A stretch of 64,000 nt of DNA, from positions 124,001 through 188,000 of the forward strand of contig NZ_VZOW01000001.1 of assembly GCF_008801835.1 (NCBI RefSeq), in the 5' to 3' direction. Under the pieces are notes generated by a model. It was not told the DNA's origin. It worked only from the letters and a program-made list of their open reading frames with translations, and did not search any database. The DNA is from Cupriavidus pauculus. Its GTDB lineage: Bacteria > Pseudomonadota > Gammaproteobacteria > Burkholderiales > Burkholderiaceae. Positions 55,391 through 64,000 of this stretch are shown here, one piece after another (position 1 is the stretch's first letter; the number at the start of each line of letters is the position of its first letter). Both the position numbers and the translations under genes were made by a program.

Positions 55391-56593
55391 CTAGGCCTTG
55401 CGCGGCTTGACCTTGCCAGCGGCTTCCTTGGCGCGTGCGCGTGCGGTCTCGACGTCGTCGGCGTAAGCCAGCGCCACGCCCATGCGGCGCTTGGTGAACG
55501 ATTCGGGCTTGCCGAACAGTCGCAGTTCCGTCTGGGGAACGCGCAGTGCGTCGTCCACCCCGTCGAAGACGATGCCTTCGGCGTCCACGCCGCCGTAGAT
55601 CACGGCGCTGGCGCCCGGTGCGCGCAGGGCAGTGCTGACCGGCAGGCCCAGGATTGCGCGCGCATGCAGTTCGAATTCGTTCTGCGACTGGGTGATCATG
55701 GTGACCATGCCGGTGTCGTGCGGACGCGGGCTGACTTCGCTGAACCAGACCTGTTCACCCTTGACGAACAGCTCCACGCCGAACAGGCCCTGGCCACCCA
55801 GATCGGCAGTCACGGCGCGCGCGATATGCTGGGCGGTCTGTAGGGCCTTGGGATGCATAGGGTGGGGCTGCCAGCTTTCGACGTAGTCGCCCGCTACCTG
55901 GACGTGACCGATCGGCTCGCAGAAATGTGTTTCCACCTCGCCATTGGCGCCCGGCGCGCGCACGGTCAGCAACGTGATCTCGTAGTCGAAGTCGATAAAG
56001 CCTTCGACAATGATGCGGCCGTGGCTGACACGGCCACCCGCCATAGCGTAGTCCCATGCCGCCTTGACGTCGGCCGGGCCGTCGATCTTGCTCTGGCCCT
56101 TGCCCGAGCTGCTCATCACGGGTTTGACCACGCACGGATACCCGATGCCGCCGTCGATCGCGGCCTGCAGTTCTTCCAGCGAATCGCAGAACTTGTAGGG
56201 GCTGGTCGGCAGGTTCAGGGTCTCGGCGGCAAGGCGGCGAATGCCTTCGCGATCCATCGTCAGGCGCGCGGCGCGCGCCGTGGGAATCACGCGGACCACG
56301 CCGGCGGCTTCCAGCGCTTCGAGCATCGGCGTCGCGATCGCTTCGATTTCCGGCACAACCAGATCGGGCCGTTCGGCTTCGATCAGCGCCTTCAACTGCT
56401 CGCCGTCACTCATGGTGATCGTGCGCGCGTGATGCGCCACCTGCTGGCCGGGCGCGTTTTCATAGCGGTCGACGGCGATGGTTTCCACGCCCAGCCGCTG
56501 CAGTGCGATCAGCACTTCCTTGCCTAGCTCGCCGGAGCCCAGCAGCATGACTTTGGTGGCGGACGGGGAGAGGGGAGTTCCAAGAGTGGTCAT
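55391..56593 (-). CDS. purT: Formate-dependent phosphoribosylglycinamide formyltransferase (GAR transformylase 2)
   Basis: A 400-residue ATP-grasp enzyme that formylates GAR using formate and ATP, an alternative to PurN. N-terminal [15 protein letters not shown]-grasp part [28 protein letters not shown]. The start at 56593 (MTTLGTP) is preferred over an upstream ATG in the same frame. A Lys/Arg/Ala tail ends it. It works in the same pathway as purL. Confidence 0.96.
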   Translation of the reverse strand: MTTLGTPLSPSATKVMLLGSGELGKEVLIALQRLGVETIAVDRYENAPGQQVAHHARTITMSDGEQLKALIEAERPDLVVPEIEAIATPMLEALEAAGVVRVIPTARAARLTMDREGIRRLAAETLNLPTSPYKFCDSLEELQAAIDGGIGYPCVVKPVMSSSGKGQSKIDGPADVKAAWDYAMAGGRVSHGRIIVEGFIDFDYEITLLTVRAPGANGEVETHFCEPIGHVQVAGDYVESWQPHPMHPKALQTAQHIARAVTADLGGQGLFGVELFVKGEQVWFSEVSPRPHDTGMVTMITQSQNEFELHARAILGLPVSTALRAPGASAVIYGGVDAEGIVFDGVDDALRVPQTELRLFGKPESFTKRRMGVALAYADDVETARARAKEAAGKVKPRKA

Positions 56594-56766
56594 GGGGCGG
56601 CTCGGGCAGGGAAAGAAAAAACGCGATTGTATACGGCCCGCGGCCGCGCCGGACAGGTGGGGCCACAAAACGAAATTGCCCCGCCGATCGCTCGGTTGGG
56701 GGCATCCTCGGGCAGACGGCAGACGGGGGCAACGGATCGACGCATCGGGGCGTCAGGGCATCAACC

Positions 56767-56810
56767 CGTCGGATCGTCAGACCGTCGCATGGCGATCCAG
56801 CGATCCGACG
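56767..56810. other. Inverted repeat between TonB receptor and purT
   Basis: CGTCGGATCG (56767-56776) is a perfect reverse complement of CGATCCGACG (56801-56810), with a 24-base spacer. The gap is 235 bp. Without a T-tract this is not a standard terminator, though it may act as a 3'-end structure for the receptor mRNA. Confidence 0.55.
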
Positions 56811-56828
56811 TCCCGAAAATCCGGTGCT

Positions 56829-58997
56829 TCAGTACGAGATCTTTGCGCTCAGGCTGATGGCGCGGGGATCGGCGGGCTGGATGTAGTTGGCGTACTGGAA
56901 GCCCCAGTAGCGCTTGTTGGTCAGGTTGGTCACGGCCGCGCGCAGCGTCAGGTACTTGCCGGCAACGCGCGTGTTGTACGTGGCGCCGAGGTTGAACACC
57001 GTGTATCCGCCCAGCGTCAGGTCGCCCTCGGGGCGCACCTTGGTAGTGCCCGTGTACTTGCCGTCGATGCCGAGTTTGAGGCCCGGCACAAAAGGCACGC
57101 GGTACGCAACACGGCCTGTCAGGATGAAGTTGGGTGCGCCGGCGACGCGATTGCCGACGTTGAATTCGCCTTCGCTGTAGTAGCTGTCGAGGTACATCGC
57201 GCTGCCGCCCACTTCCCATTGCGACCCGATGCGCGCGGCGCCAGCCAGTTCGGCGCCCTGGTAGATCGACTGGCCATCCTGGACGAACACGTTCTGCGAG
57301 TTGACATACTCCGCGCGACGTTCGATGCGGAACAATGCAGCCGTTCCGTTCCAGTTGCCTTGCTCGGTCTTTGCGCCCAGTTCGTACTGGCGGCTCTTGG
57401 CCGGCGTCAGCGCGGCGCCCGAGTTGGCATAGAACGTCGATACCACGCCGCCGCCATCGAACGATTCCACATAGCTCGCGTACAGGGTGGTGCTCGGCAG
57501 CGGCTTGAACATGATGGCCGCCGTCGGCGTCAACAGGCCGTTCTTGGTGTATTGCGTGTCGCCGCCGGTGCTGCCCGGCACGCCATAGCCGTTCTGCTCG
57601 TAGTTCGTCACGCGCAGGCCCGCCAGTACGGACCAGCGCTCGGTCAACTGGATCGTGTCGCTGACGAAAGCGGCCTTCTGCGTGGTGTCGCTGGCGCGGT
57701 ACTTGTTGAATGCGGTAGCGCTGTAATAGACGCCGGTGTACGGCGCAAACAGATTGCCGCTGGCCAGCGGCGTGTTGACAAAGTTGCTGCTGTAGCGATC
57801 GATCTGTTCCTGCCAGCTCAGGCCCGCCACCAGTTCATGCTTGAACGGACCGGTGCGGAACTTGCCTTCGACCATCGTCGTCCAGTTGCTGAACTGCTGG
57901 CTTTCGGCGCCGTCGTAGCGCAGATCGGTGTAGTCGCCGGCCGCATTCGACAGGAACAGCGTCGATTCATTGCGGCTGCGCGATTGCTTGCTGAAGCTGT
58001 AGAGCGTGCTGACCGTCCAGTCGTCGTTGAGCTTGTAGCGCAGTCCGGTCTGATACACCTGCAGGTTCGAATAGAAATGGGTGTCCGATCCGCCGTACCG
58101 GCCGCCGCGGCCACTGATCACGCTGGGCAGCTGGCCGTTGGGCGCAATGCCACCGACATAGAACGATGGCGTGCCGCCCCAGCTGTTGCGGTCCTGATAA
58201 ATGCCGTCGAACGTCCAGGTCAGATCGCGCGTGATGCGCGCATCGAGGCCGAGCGACACAGAATTCCGATTCAGCCCCACCGCGTTGGACGGCTTGCCTT
58301 CCTCGTGCGTCAGGTTCAGCCGATAGCCGAACATGTTGTCCGGGCCGGCGCGGCCGCCCACGTCCACATGCTCGGACCAGACGTGCGACGAGCGGAAGCC
58401 TAGTTCCGCGCTGGCGGTAAATGTGTCGGTCGGCTTCCGGGTCACGTAGTTGATCGTGCCGCCGGGATTGCCAAAGCCGTACATAAAGCCCGATGCGCCC
58501 TTGAGCAGCTCCACCTGTTCGAGTTGCTCGTATGGCAGCGTCAGGCCGTAGCTGATGAACGGCATGCCGTTCATCTTGAACGCATTGCGCCAGTCCAACT
58601 GCAGGCCGCGCACCGTGGTGTAGGCCGCCCAGGCATTGGTCGCGTTGCTGTTGTCCGAGACCGACGCATCGGTAAAGAACACGTCACCCAGCTTGGCCAC
58701 CTGGCGGTCGGCGAGGTCGTCGCTGGTGAACACGGCGGTCGAGAATGGCGTGTCCAGTTGCGATTTGCTGCCAAGCGCACCGCCCGACGTTTTCTTGTCG
58801 AGCGGCTGGCCGATCTCGATATCCTGCTTCGCGCTGACGGTCACGGCGGGCAACGCCGCCTCGGTGGCCGTCTGGGCGTACGCGGTGGCGCACAGCGGAA
58901 ATCCGGCGACGACGGCGAGGCGGGCAAATGCGGCGAGGGGACGGATGCGCGAAGGCGCTTGCGGTCGGCGCAGGGCCGACGACGAAGTGGACATCAT
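56829..58997 (-). CDS. TonB-dependent siderophore receptor
   Basis: A 722-residue outer-membrane receptor. A signal peptide of about 40 residues ends near A-Y-A-Q, then the plug domain (S-K-S-Q-L-D-T-P-F-S-T and V-E-L-L-K-G-A-S-G-F-M-Y-G-F-G-N-P-G-G-T-I-N-Y-V-T-R-K-P). The beta barrel ends in the aromatic C-terminus I-S-Y. The plug pattern is that of ferrisiderophore receptors of the FhuE/FpvA type. The start is one of two adjacent ATGs (58997 or 58994). A Fur-box-like palindrome lies 35 bases upstream. No siderophore synthesis genes are near. Confidence 0.93.
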   Translation of the reverse strand: MMSTSSSALRRPQAPSRIRPLAAFARLAVVAGFPLCATAYAQTATEAALPAVTVSAKQDIEIGQPLDKKTSGGALGSKSQLDTPFSTAVFTSDDLADRQVAKLGDVFFTDASVSDNSNATNAWAAYTTVRGLQLDWRNAFKMNGMPFISYGLTLPYEQLEQVELLKGASGFMYGFGNPGGTINYVTRKPTDTFTASAELGFRSSHVWSEHVDVGGRAGPDNMFGYRLNLTHEEGKPSNAVGLNRNSVSLGLDARITRDLTWTFDGIYQDRNSWGGTPSFYVGGIAPNGQLPSVISGRGGRYGGSDTHFYSNLQVYQTGLRYKLNDDWTVSTLYSFSKQSRSRNESTLFLSNAAGDYTDLRYDGAESQQFSNWTTMVEGKFRTGPFKHELVAGLSWQEQIDRYSSNFVNTPLASGNLFAPYTGVYYSATAFNKYRASDTTQKAAFVSDTIQLTERWSVLAGLRVTNYEQNGYGVPGSTGGDTQYTKNGLLTPTAAIMFKPLPSTTLYASYVESFDGGGVVSTFYANSGAALTPAKSRQYELGAKTEQGNWNGTAALFRIERRAEYVNSQNVFVQDGQSIYQGAELAGAARIGSQWEVGGSAMYLDSYYSEGEFNVGNRVAGAPNFILTGRVAYRVPFVPGLKLGIDGKYTGTTKVRPEGDLTLGGYTVFNLGATYNTRVAGKYLTLRAAVTNLTNKRYWGFQYANYIQPADPRAISLSAKISY

Positions 58998-59031
58998 GGT
59001 ACGGTGGCTCGTAGATGTAAATGTAAACACG

Positions 59032-59050
59032 AATGCGAACGACTCGCATT
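59032..59050 (-). promoter_or_regulatory. Fur-box-like 19-bp palindrome upstream of the TonB receptor
   Basis: Read on the plus strand the bases are AATGCGAACGACTCGCATT; AATGCGA and TCGCATT are perfect inverted repeats. Compared with the AATGAGAATCATTCTCATT-type Fur box it matches about 15 of 19 positions. It lies 35 bases before the receptor start, where Fur would block transcription in iron-rich cells. The rest of the 308-bp gap (58998-59305) shows a 7-bp hairpin at 59254-59277 and no gene. Confidence 0.65.
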
Positions 59051-59305
59051 ACGTAATCAGTGCGCATTATGCCCATCGGACAATTGATGCGTCAAGGAAA
59101 GCCTCACGGCGGCATGGCTCTTGTGTCGCTTTTCCGTTGAACAGGACCAGGCCCGAACCGTTGCAGGCGGCGAGTCAAGCGAGCTTTTGCCGAGGAAAAT
59201 CGCTGATCCGGGTCGATCTGTCGCGATGTGGTGGGCGAACCCGTGGGCGATCCGATGGCCGGATCCGGTGGGCCATCTGGGCGCGGTGTCGTTCCGCCAC
59301 GCGCG

Positions 59306-60229
59306 CTATCGCAGCCCGAGAAGCGACTCCAGGTTATGCGCGACCGCGACCAGACGTGGGCCAACGGTCCGGCGCAACGCCTCGAACGCTCCCGATCGCG
59401 CGCGGACGCCGGTGTTGATGACGAACCACTGCGAGTCCACCGGCTTGCAGAGCGGCACGGCAAACGCAAATACGTCGTGTCGCCATTCGGCGCGATTCGA
59501 GCAGAAGCCGACCGTTTCCAGATCTTCGCGCGCCTGCGCCAGACCGGGCGCGGCGCGGCGAAACGCGTCGCCATCCTGCAGACGCAGCCGGTTGAGCACC
59601 GGGTCGCGCAGGGCGGCCGGCACGCGGCACAGCCATGCCTTGCCGATGGCGGTGGTCAGCATCGGCAGCGCGGCGCCGATATCGGGCGGGACCACGAGGT
59701 TGTCGGTCGATCGCGCGGTTTCCACGTAGATCATCTGCGTGCGGTCGCGGATGCCCAGCGACACGGCGCCGCCCACTTCGTCGGCCAGCGCCTTCATCAG
59801 CGGGCGCGCCGCCTGCCGGATCTGCATGCTGGCCAGCAGCGGATAGCCGGGCGCCAGCACCGGCGCGCCGAGCCGGTATTTGCCCAGCGCCGCCTCGTGA
59901 CGGAGATAGCCCAGCACGCACAGCGTATGGGTCAGCCGCGCCACGGTCGACTTCGACAGCCCGGTGCGTTGTACGAAGTCCTTGTTGCCCAGCAGCGCGT
60001 CGCCGGGCCGGTATGCCAGCAGGATGTCGATGCCGCTGGCCAGCGTCGTGGCGAACTGGCGATCCTTCGGAGGCGCGTCGGCCGGTGCGTTCCGGTTGCC
60101 TGCGTCGATCGCACCCGCCGTGACGCCGGAGGCGCCCGACCATCCCGATCCGGCCCCAATCGCTGCGTCGGCGGGACCAGCGGGATCGACGGGATCGGCC
60201 GGTCCGCCCGGAACGGTACGGCGCGTCAT
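59306..60229 (-). CDS. IclR family transcriptional regulator (downstream paralogue)
   Basis: A 307-residue regulator. The first 70 residues are a Pro/Gly/Ala-rich extension. The winged helix lies near 75-130 (N-K-D-F-V-Q-R-T-G-L-S-K-S-T-V-A-R-L-T-H-T-L), followed by the IclR effector domain (R-P-L-M-K-A-L-A-D-E-V-G-G-A-V-S-L-G). It is a clear paralogue of the next IclR gene: the same R-P-L-M-K-A-L-A-D, G-G-x-V-S-L-G and P-D-I-G-A-x-L-P-M-L motifs align without gaps. Its ATG overlaps the upstream gene's stop by ATGA. It probably senses an aromatic or acyl acid. Confidence 0.92.
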   Translation of the reverse strand: MTRRTVPGGPADPVDPAGPADAAIGAGSGWSGASGVTAGAIDAGNRNAPADAPPKDRQFATTLASGIDILLAYRPGDALLGNKDFVQRTGLSKSTVARLTHTLCVLGYLRHEAALGKYRLGAPVLAPGYPLLASMQIRQAARPLMKALADEVGGAVSLGIRDRTQMIYVETARSTDNLVVPPDIGAALPMLTTAIGKAWLCRVPAALRDPVLNRLRLQDGDAFRRAAPGLAQAREDLETVGFCSNRAEWRHDVFAFAVPLCKPVDSQWFVINTGVRARSGAFEALRRTVGPRLVAVAHNLESLLGLR

Positions 60230-61047
60230 GTCAGCAGCGCCTCGACGTCTTCCACCAGCGCGATCAGCCGTGGGCCCATTTCGCGTTCGAGCTTGCGCGG
60301 CGACATGCGCGCAATCGGCACGCCGCAATTGAACACCAGGATTTCGCCGTCGATCGCCCGGCGCATCGGCACGGCCACGGCATGCACGTCGCGCAGCCAG
60401 TCGCCGGCCGACCGCGTGAAGCCAAGCGCGGCAAGATCGTTCACGGCGCTGGCGATGGCCTCGGCATGGCGCTGCCAGTCGCCGGGATCGGCCTCGCGCA
60501 AGGCGTCGACCACGGCGGCACGCACGTCCGCCGGCGCCTGCGCCAGCCAGGCGCGGCCCATTGCGGACGACAGCATCGGTAGCGATGCGCCGATATCGGG
60601 CCGGAACGCGATCGCATCGTGCCCGCGGCTGGTTTCCACATAGACCATGCGCAGCCGGTCGCGCAGCCCCAGCGAGACCGATCCCCCGACGCGGTCGGCC
60701 AGCGCCTTCATCAACGGCCGGGCCACCTGGCGAATGCGCAGGCTGGCCAGCAGCGGATAGCCCAGCGACAGCGCGGTCGATCCCAGCCGGTAACGGCGCA
60801 GGCGCGTGTCATACAGCAGCAGCCCGCGCGCCGCCAGCGTGTACGTCAGCCGGCTGATGGTGGCCTTCGACAGCTGCGTGCGTTCGGCCAATTCCTTGTT
60901 GCTCAGCGCGGCGTCGCCCACGCCAAAGCACTGCAGCAGCGCCAGCCCGTGGGCCAGCGTCGTGGCGAAGGCGGGGTCGGGGTGGCGCGGGCGCGGCTTG
61001 CGCGGCCCATCAGGCGCATCAGGCGAATGAGACGGCAACGTGGTCAT
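60226..61047 (-). CDS. IclR family transcriptional regulator (upstream paralogue)
   Basis: A 273-residue regulator. Winged helix N-K-E-L-A-E-R-T-Q-L-S-K-A-T-I-S-R-L-T-Y-T-L near 50-75, then the effector domain to the C-terminus. An N-terminal Pro/Arg-rich stretch of about 20 residues precedes it. It is transcribed away from the acyl-CoA dehydrogenase gene at 61235, leaving a 187-bp divergent promoter region, so it likely controls that operon and itself. The downstream gene encodes a paralogue. Confidence 0.93.
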   Translation of the reverse strand: MTTLPSHSPDAPDGPRKPRPRHPDPAFATTLAHGLALLQCFGVGDAALSNKELAERTQLSKATISRLTYTLAARGLLLYDTRLRRYRLGSTALSLGYPLLASLRIRQVARPLMKALADRVGGSVSLGLRDRLRMVYVETSRGHDAIAFRPDIGASLPMLSSAMGRAWLAQAPADVRAAVVDALREADPGDWQRHAEAIASAVNDLAALGFTRSAGDWLRDVHAVAVPMRRAIDGEILVFNCGVPIARMSPRKLEREMGPRLIALVEDVEALLT

Positions 61048-61234
61048 TGGCGACGATCTTACCGAAGCGGCCGCCTTTTATCCCGGCCGATGTTCAAGAT
61101 AGCGAAACAAGCGTGCCGGTATTTCGAAGCCAGGCGTACGCTCGGGCCCATCAAAAAAACGCATTGAACCGCTGGCGCGCGGCCGGCGCGATCCGGCAAC
61201 GACGACAACATCCACCCCTCAGGAGCGAGACAAG

Positions 61235-62392
61235 ATGATCCGAGACGCAGAATCCTTCCAGGCATTCCTGCACACGCTGCGCAGCTTCGTGCGCGAACAG
61301 CTGGTTCCGCGTGAAGCGGAAGTGGCGCAACGCGACGAGGTGCCGCAGGATCTCGTCGACGCGATGGCGGCGCAGGGCATGTTCGGCTATTCGATTCCCG
61401 AAGCGTACGGCGGCGCCGGCATGACCACCGAGGAACTGGTGCTGGCGGCCATCGAGCTGTCGCAATGCTCGGTCGCGTTCCGCGCCCGCGTGGGCACCAA
61501 TACCGGGATCGGATCGGAGGCCCTGGTGGCGGACGGCACGGCCGAGCAGAAGCGCACCTGGCTGCCGTTGCTGGCCAGCGGCGCCGTCACCGGCGCGTTT
61601 GCGCTGACCGAGCCCGATGCCGGGTCCGATGCCACCGCGTTAGTCACATCGGCCCGGCGCGACGGCGATCACTATGTGCTCAACGGCACCAAGTGCTTCA
61701 TCACCAACGCGCCGATCGCCGGGCTGTTTACCGTGATGGCGCGTACCGATCCGGCGCGCGCCGGCGCGGGCGGCATCTCGGCGTTTATCGTGCCGCGCGA
61801 CACGCCCGGGCTCACCACCGGGCAGCCGTATCAGAAGATGGGCCAGGCCGGGTCGCCGGTGTCCGAGGTGCATTTCGACAATTGCCGCGTGCCGGCCGCC
61901 AACCTGATCGGCGGCGAGGAAGGGCAGGGCTTTCGCACCGCGATGAAGGTGCTTAACAAGCAGCGCATCCATCTGGCTGCGCTGTGCACGGGACCGGCGA
62001 TCCGTATGCTCGACGACGCCGTGCGCTTCGTCACGCAGCGCAAGCAGTTTGGCCAGCCGCTGGCCGATTTCCAGCTCGTGCAGGCGATGATCGCCGACTG
62101 CCAGACCGATATCCACGCCGCACGCGCGTTGATCATGGAAACCGCGCGCAAGCGGGACCAGGGGCAGGACGTGACGATGGAAGCGTCGATCTGCAAGTAC
62201 TTCGCTTCCGAGATGTGCGGCCGCGTGGCGGACCGCTGCGTGCAGCTGTTTGGCGGCTACGGCTACATCGCCGACTACGGCATCGAGCGCTTCTATCGCG
62301 ACGTCCGCCTGTTCCGCCTGTACGAAGGCACCAGCCAGATCCATCAACTCAACATCGCCAAGCGCACCTTTGCGCAGGCGGGCGGCCGCTGA
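61235..62392 (+). CDS. Acyl-CoA dehydrogenase family protein
   Basis: A 385-residue FAD enzyme of usual length. F-A-L-T-E-P-D-A-G-S-D-A is the FAD/substrate motif, T-K-C-F-I-T-N-A-P and the C-terminal Q-L-F-G-G-Y-G-Y-I-A-D-Y-G-I-E-R-F-Y-R-D-V-R with catalytic-region Glu in L-Y-E-G-T-S-Q-I. A CAGGAGCGAGACAAG site precedes the ATG. It heads an operon with a Bug protein and a CaiB-type CoA transferase. Confidence 0.95.
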   Translation: MIRDAESFQAFLHTLRSFVREQLVPREAEVAQRDEVPQDLVDAMAAQGMFGYSIPEAYGGAGMTTEELVLAAIELSQCSVAFRARVGTNTGIGSEALVADGTAEQKRTWLPLLASGAVTGAFALTEPDAGSDATALVTSARRDGDHYVLNGTKCFITNAPIAGLFTVMARTDPARAGAGGISAFIVPRDTPGLTTGQPYQKMGQAGSPVSEVHFDNCRVPAANLIGGEEGQGFRTAMKVLNKQRIHLAALCTGPAIRMLDDAVRFVTQRKQFGQPLADFQLVQAMIADCQTDIHAARALIMETARKRDQGQDVTMEASICKYFASEMCGRVADRCVQLFGGYGYIADYGIERFYRDVRLFRLYEGTSQIHQLNIAKRTFAQAGGR

Positions 62393-62426
62393 CGCGCCGC
62401 GGCACCCAGACAACGAGGAGACACCC

Positions 62427-63401
62427 ATGTTCAAGCCCCTGCTGGCAGCCGCCGCGCTGCTGGGCGGCGTGGCGGCGCTGCCCGCGCACGCCGCCGATGC
62501 CGCATATCCGAGCAAAGTCATCCGGCTGGTGGTGCCGTTCGCACCGGGCGGATCCACCGACATCGTGGCGCGGCTGATCGCCGAGCCGCTGCGCGAAGAG
62601 CTGGGGCAAACCGTAATCGTCGACAACCGTCCCGGCGCGGGCGGCAATATCGGCGGCGATATCGTCGCCAAGGCGGCGCCGGATGGCTACACGCTGCTGA
62701 TGGCCGCGGCAGGCCAGATCGTGATCAATCCGAGCCTCTACGCGAAGATGAGCTACGACCCGGCGCGCGATCTGGCTCCCGTGACGATGATCGCGCGCGA
62801 TCACAACCTGATGGCGGTCAATGCGTCGCTGCCGGTGAAGAACGTGAAGGAGTTCATCGCCTATGCCAAGGCGCACCCGAACGACGTCACGTTCGGATCG
62901 CCCGGCAACGGCAGCCCGGCGCAACTGGCCGGCGCGTTGCTGAACCAGACCGCCGGCATTCGCATGCAGCACGTGCCATACAAGGGCAGCGGCCCGGCCG
63001 TGGCGGACCTGATCGCCGGACATATCACACTGATGATCGACAACATGCCGGCGTTGTGGCCGCACGTGCAGTCCGGCAAGCTGCGCGCGCTGGCCGTGAC
63101 CAGCGACAAGCGCGCCTCGGGCGCACCGGACGTGCCAACGGCCGAGGAAGCCGGGCTCAAGGGTTATACGGTGACGGCGTGGAAGGGCATGATGGCGCCG
63201 GCCAACACGCCGCGCCCGATCATCGACAAGCTCAACCACGCGGTCGTCAAGGTGCTGGCGCGGCCCGATATCCGCAAGCGGCTGATCGAGCAGGGCGCCG
63301 AGCCGGTCGGCAATACGCCGGAACAGTTCGCGCAGCAGATCAAGGCCGATGGCGCGTGGTGGGGCGCGCTGGTCAAATCTACCGGCACCACGCTGGACTA
63401 A
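62427..63401 (+). CDS. Bug-type (TctC family) solute-binding protein
   Basis: A 324-residue periplasmic binding protein. Its signal peptide (M-F-K-P-L-L-A-A-A-A-L-L-G) cleaves near A-H-A-A. The mature N-terminus Y-P-S-K-V-I-R-L-V-V-P-F-A-P-G-G-S-T-D-I-V-A-R is the family hallmark. It lies 34 bp after the acyl-CoA dehydrogenase and 19 bp before the CoA transferase, so it may bind the free acid that these enzymes use. No TctAB permease is visible. Confidence 0.94.
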   Translation: MFKPLLAAAALLGGVAALPAHAADAAYPSKVIRLVVPFAPGGSTDIVARLIAEPLREELGQTVIVDNRPGAGGNIGGDIVAKAAPDGYTLLMAAAGQIVINPSLYAKMSYDPARDLAPVTMIARDHNLMAVNASLPVKNVKEFIAYAKAHPNDVTFGSPGNGSPAQLAGALLNQTAGIRMQHVPYKGSGPAVADLIAGHITLMIDNMPALWPHVQSGKLRALAVTSDKRASGAPDVPTAEEAGLKGYTVTAWKGMMAPANTPRPIIDKLNHAVVKVLARPDIRKRLIEQGAEPVGNTPEQFAQQIKADGAWWGALVKSTGTTLD

Positions 63402-63420
63402 TCGACAGGACCGCGACGAT

Positions 63421-64000
63421 ATGCAAGGCAATACCCAAGGCCCGCTGGCTGGCGTGCGCATTCTCGACATGGCCACCGTCATCGCCGCACCGTTTTCCGG
63501 CACGCTGTGTGCCGACATGGGCGCCGATGTGGTCAAGCTGGAACTGCCCGACGGCAGCGATCCGCTGCGCGGCCTGTCCCCGGTCAAGGACGACCTGGCG
63601 CTGTACTGGAAGGTCACCAACCGCGGCAAGCGCGGTATCACGCTCGACGTGCGCAAACCGGCCGGGCGCGAACTGTTCCTGCGGCTGCTGCCCGATTTCG
63701 ATGTGCTGATCGAGAACTTCCGCACCGGCACGCTGGACCGCTGGGGCCTGGACCTCGCCACGCTGCAACGCGCCAATCCGCGCCTGACGGTGCTGCGGCT
63801 GACCGGTTTCGGGCAGACCGGGCCCTATGCGCAGCGCGCCGGATTTGCGCGCATCTTCGAGGCCATGAGCGGCTTTACGAACCTGACCGGCGATGCCGAC
63901 GGCCCGCCGTTGCACATGAACTATCCGATCGGCGATATGGTGGCGGGCCTGTTCGGCGCGTTCGCGATCGCCTGCGCGATGGCCGAACGCCGCCGGCCGG
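63421..64000 (+). CDS. CaiB/BaiF (family III) CoA transferase, 3' end cut by window
   Basis: The first 193 residues of a CoA transferase (full length usually about 400). V-R-I-L-D-M-A-T-V-I-A-A-P-F is the N-terminal motif, with L-E-L-P-D-G-S-D-P and N-R-G-K-R-G-I-T-L-D. Asp172 in Y-P-I-G-D-M-V-A-G matches the catalytic Asp. It would move CoA between an acyl-CoA and the free acid. It follows the Bug gene closely and probably forms the third gene of the operon. Confidence 0.92.
   Translation, partial: MQGNTQGPLAGVRILDMATVIAAPFSGTLCADMGADVVKLELPDGSDPLRGLSPVKDDLALYWKVTNRGKRGITLDVRKPAGRELFLRLLPDFDVLIENFRTGTLDRWGLDLATLQRANPRLTVLRLTGFGQTGPYAQRAGFARIFEAMSGFTNLTGDADGPPLHMNYPIGDMVAGLFGAFAIACAMAERRRP

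Noticed and set aside
1-64000. CRISPR array, tRNA or rRNA gene, prophage or insertion sequence
   Set aside because: No regularly spaced repeats, no cloverleaf or rRNA-like sequence, and no transposase, integrase or phage protein was recognised on either strand.

Overview
The window is about 64 kb of high-GC DNA (roughly two thirds G+C by eye). Gene content and order point to a betaproteobacterium of the Burkholderiaceae, most like Cupriavidus or Ralstonia. The clues are a bacterial-type PurL of 1348 residues, a formate-dependent PurT, the ygfZ-mltG-tmk-holB-pilZ-tatD neighbourhood, LIV-type ABC cassettes beside an acyl-CoA ligase, several orphan Bug-type binding proteins and a tetronate catabolic cluster. 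I see no rRNA, tRNA, CRISPR array, insertion sequence, phage gene or plasmid origin. This is chromosome-like sequence with catabolic accessory blocks between housekeeping blocks.

Layout. 1-1963 (minus): an amidase followed by a truncated TRAP substrate-binding protein. 2150-7071: a winged-helix protein, then purL with a strong terminator. 7144-11480 (minus): a small unknown protein, ppiC-bolA, yciB, msrB and selO. 11905-18776 (plus): an acyl-CoA ligase and a complete five-gene LIV-type ABC importer. 18885-20369 (minus): a LysP-like amino acid permease. 20854-33166 (plus): a long beta-oxidation-like block with a fused hydratase/dehydrogenase, a nicotinamidase-like hydrolase, thiolase, acyl-CoA dehydrogenase, SDR, hotdog thioesterase, CurA-like reductase, class II aldolase-like protein, GST with an extra C-terminal region, a second SDR and an epoxide-hydrolase-type enzyme, closed by a terminator. 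33253-36650: macrodomain protein, HSL-type esterase, Bug protein and YbgC-like thioesterase.

36719-42429 (minus) is a D-erythronate/L-threonate operon: GntR regulator, ltnD, otnK, otnC, a possibly decayed membrane-protein remnant, otnI and denD. Together these enzymes turn both tetronates into dihydroxyacetone phosphate. 42715-53764 is mostly housekeeping: GNAT, NRDE/TANGO2, DUF4936, ygfZ, mltG, tmk, holB, pilZ, GNAT, tatD, an ankyrin protein, a membrane-anchored J-domain protein and an HD-GYP phosphodiesterase. 53938-59050 holds a MscS-type channel, purT and a TonB-dependent receptor with a Fur-box-like palindrome. 59306-64000 has two overlapping IclR paralogues divergent from acyl-CoA dehydrogenase, Bug protein and a truncated CaiB-type CoA transferase.

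No wholly new system stands out. The most unusual items are the arginine in the LivF Walker A motif, the translationally coupled pair of IclR paralogues, the heptamer repeat that forms the ribosome-binding region of the nicotinamidase-like gene, the frameshifted hydrophobic remnant inside the tetronate operon, the GST with a long extra C-terminal region, and the J-domain protein predicted to span the membrane. Many very long antisense reading frames are high-GC shadows and are not annotated.
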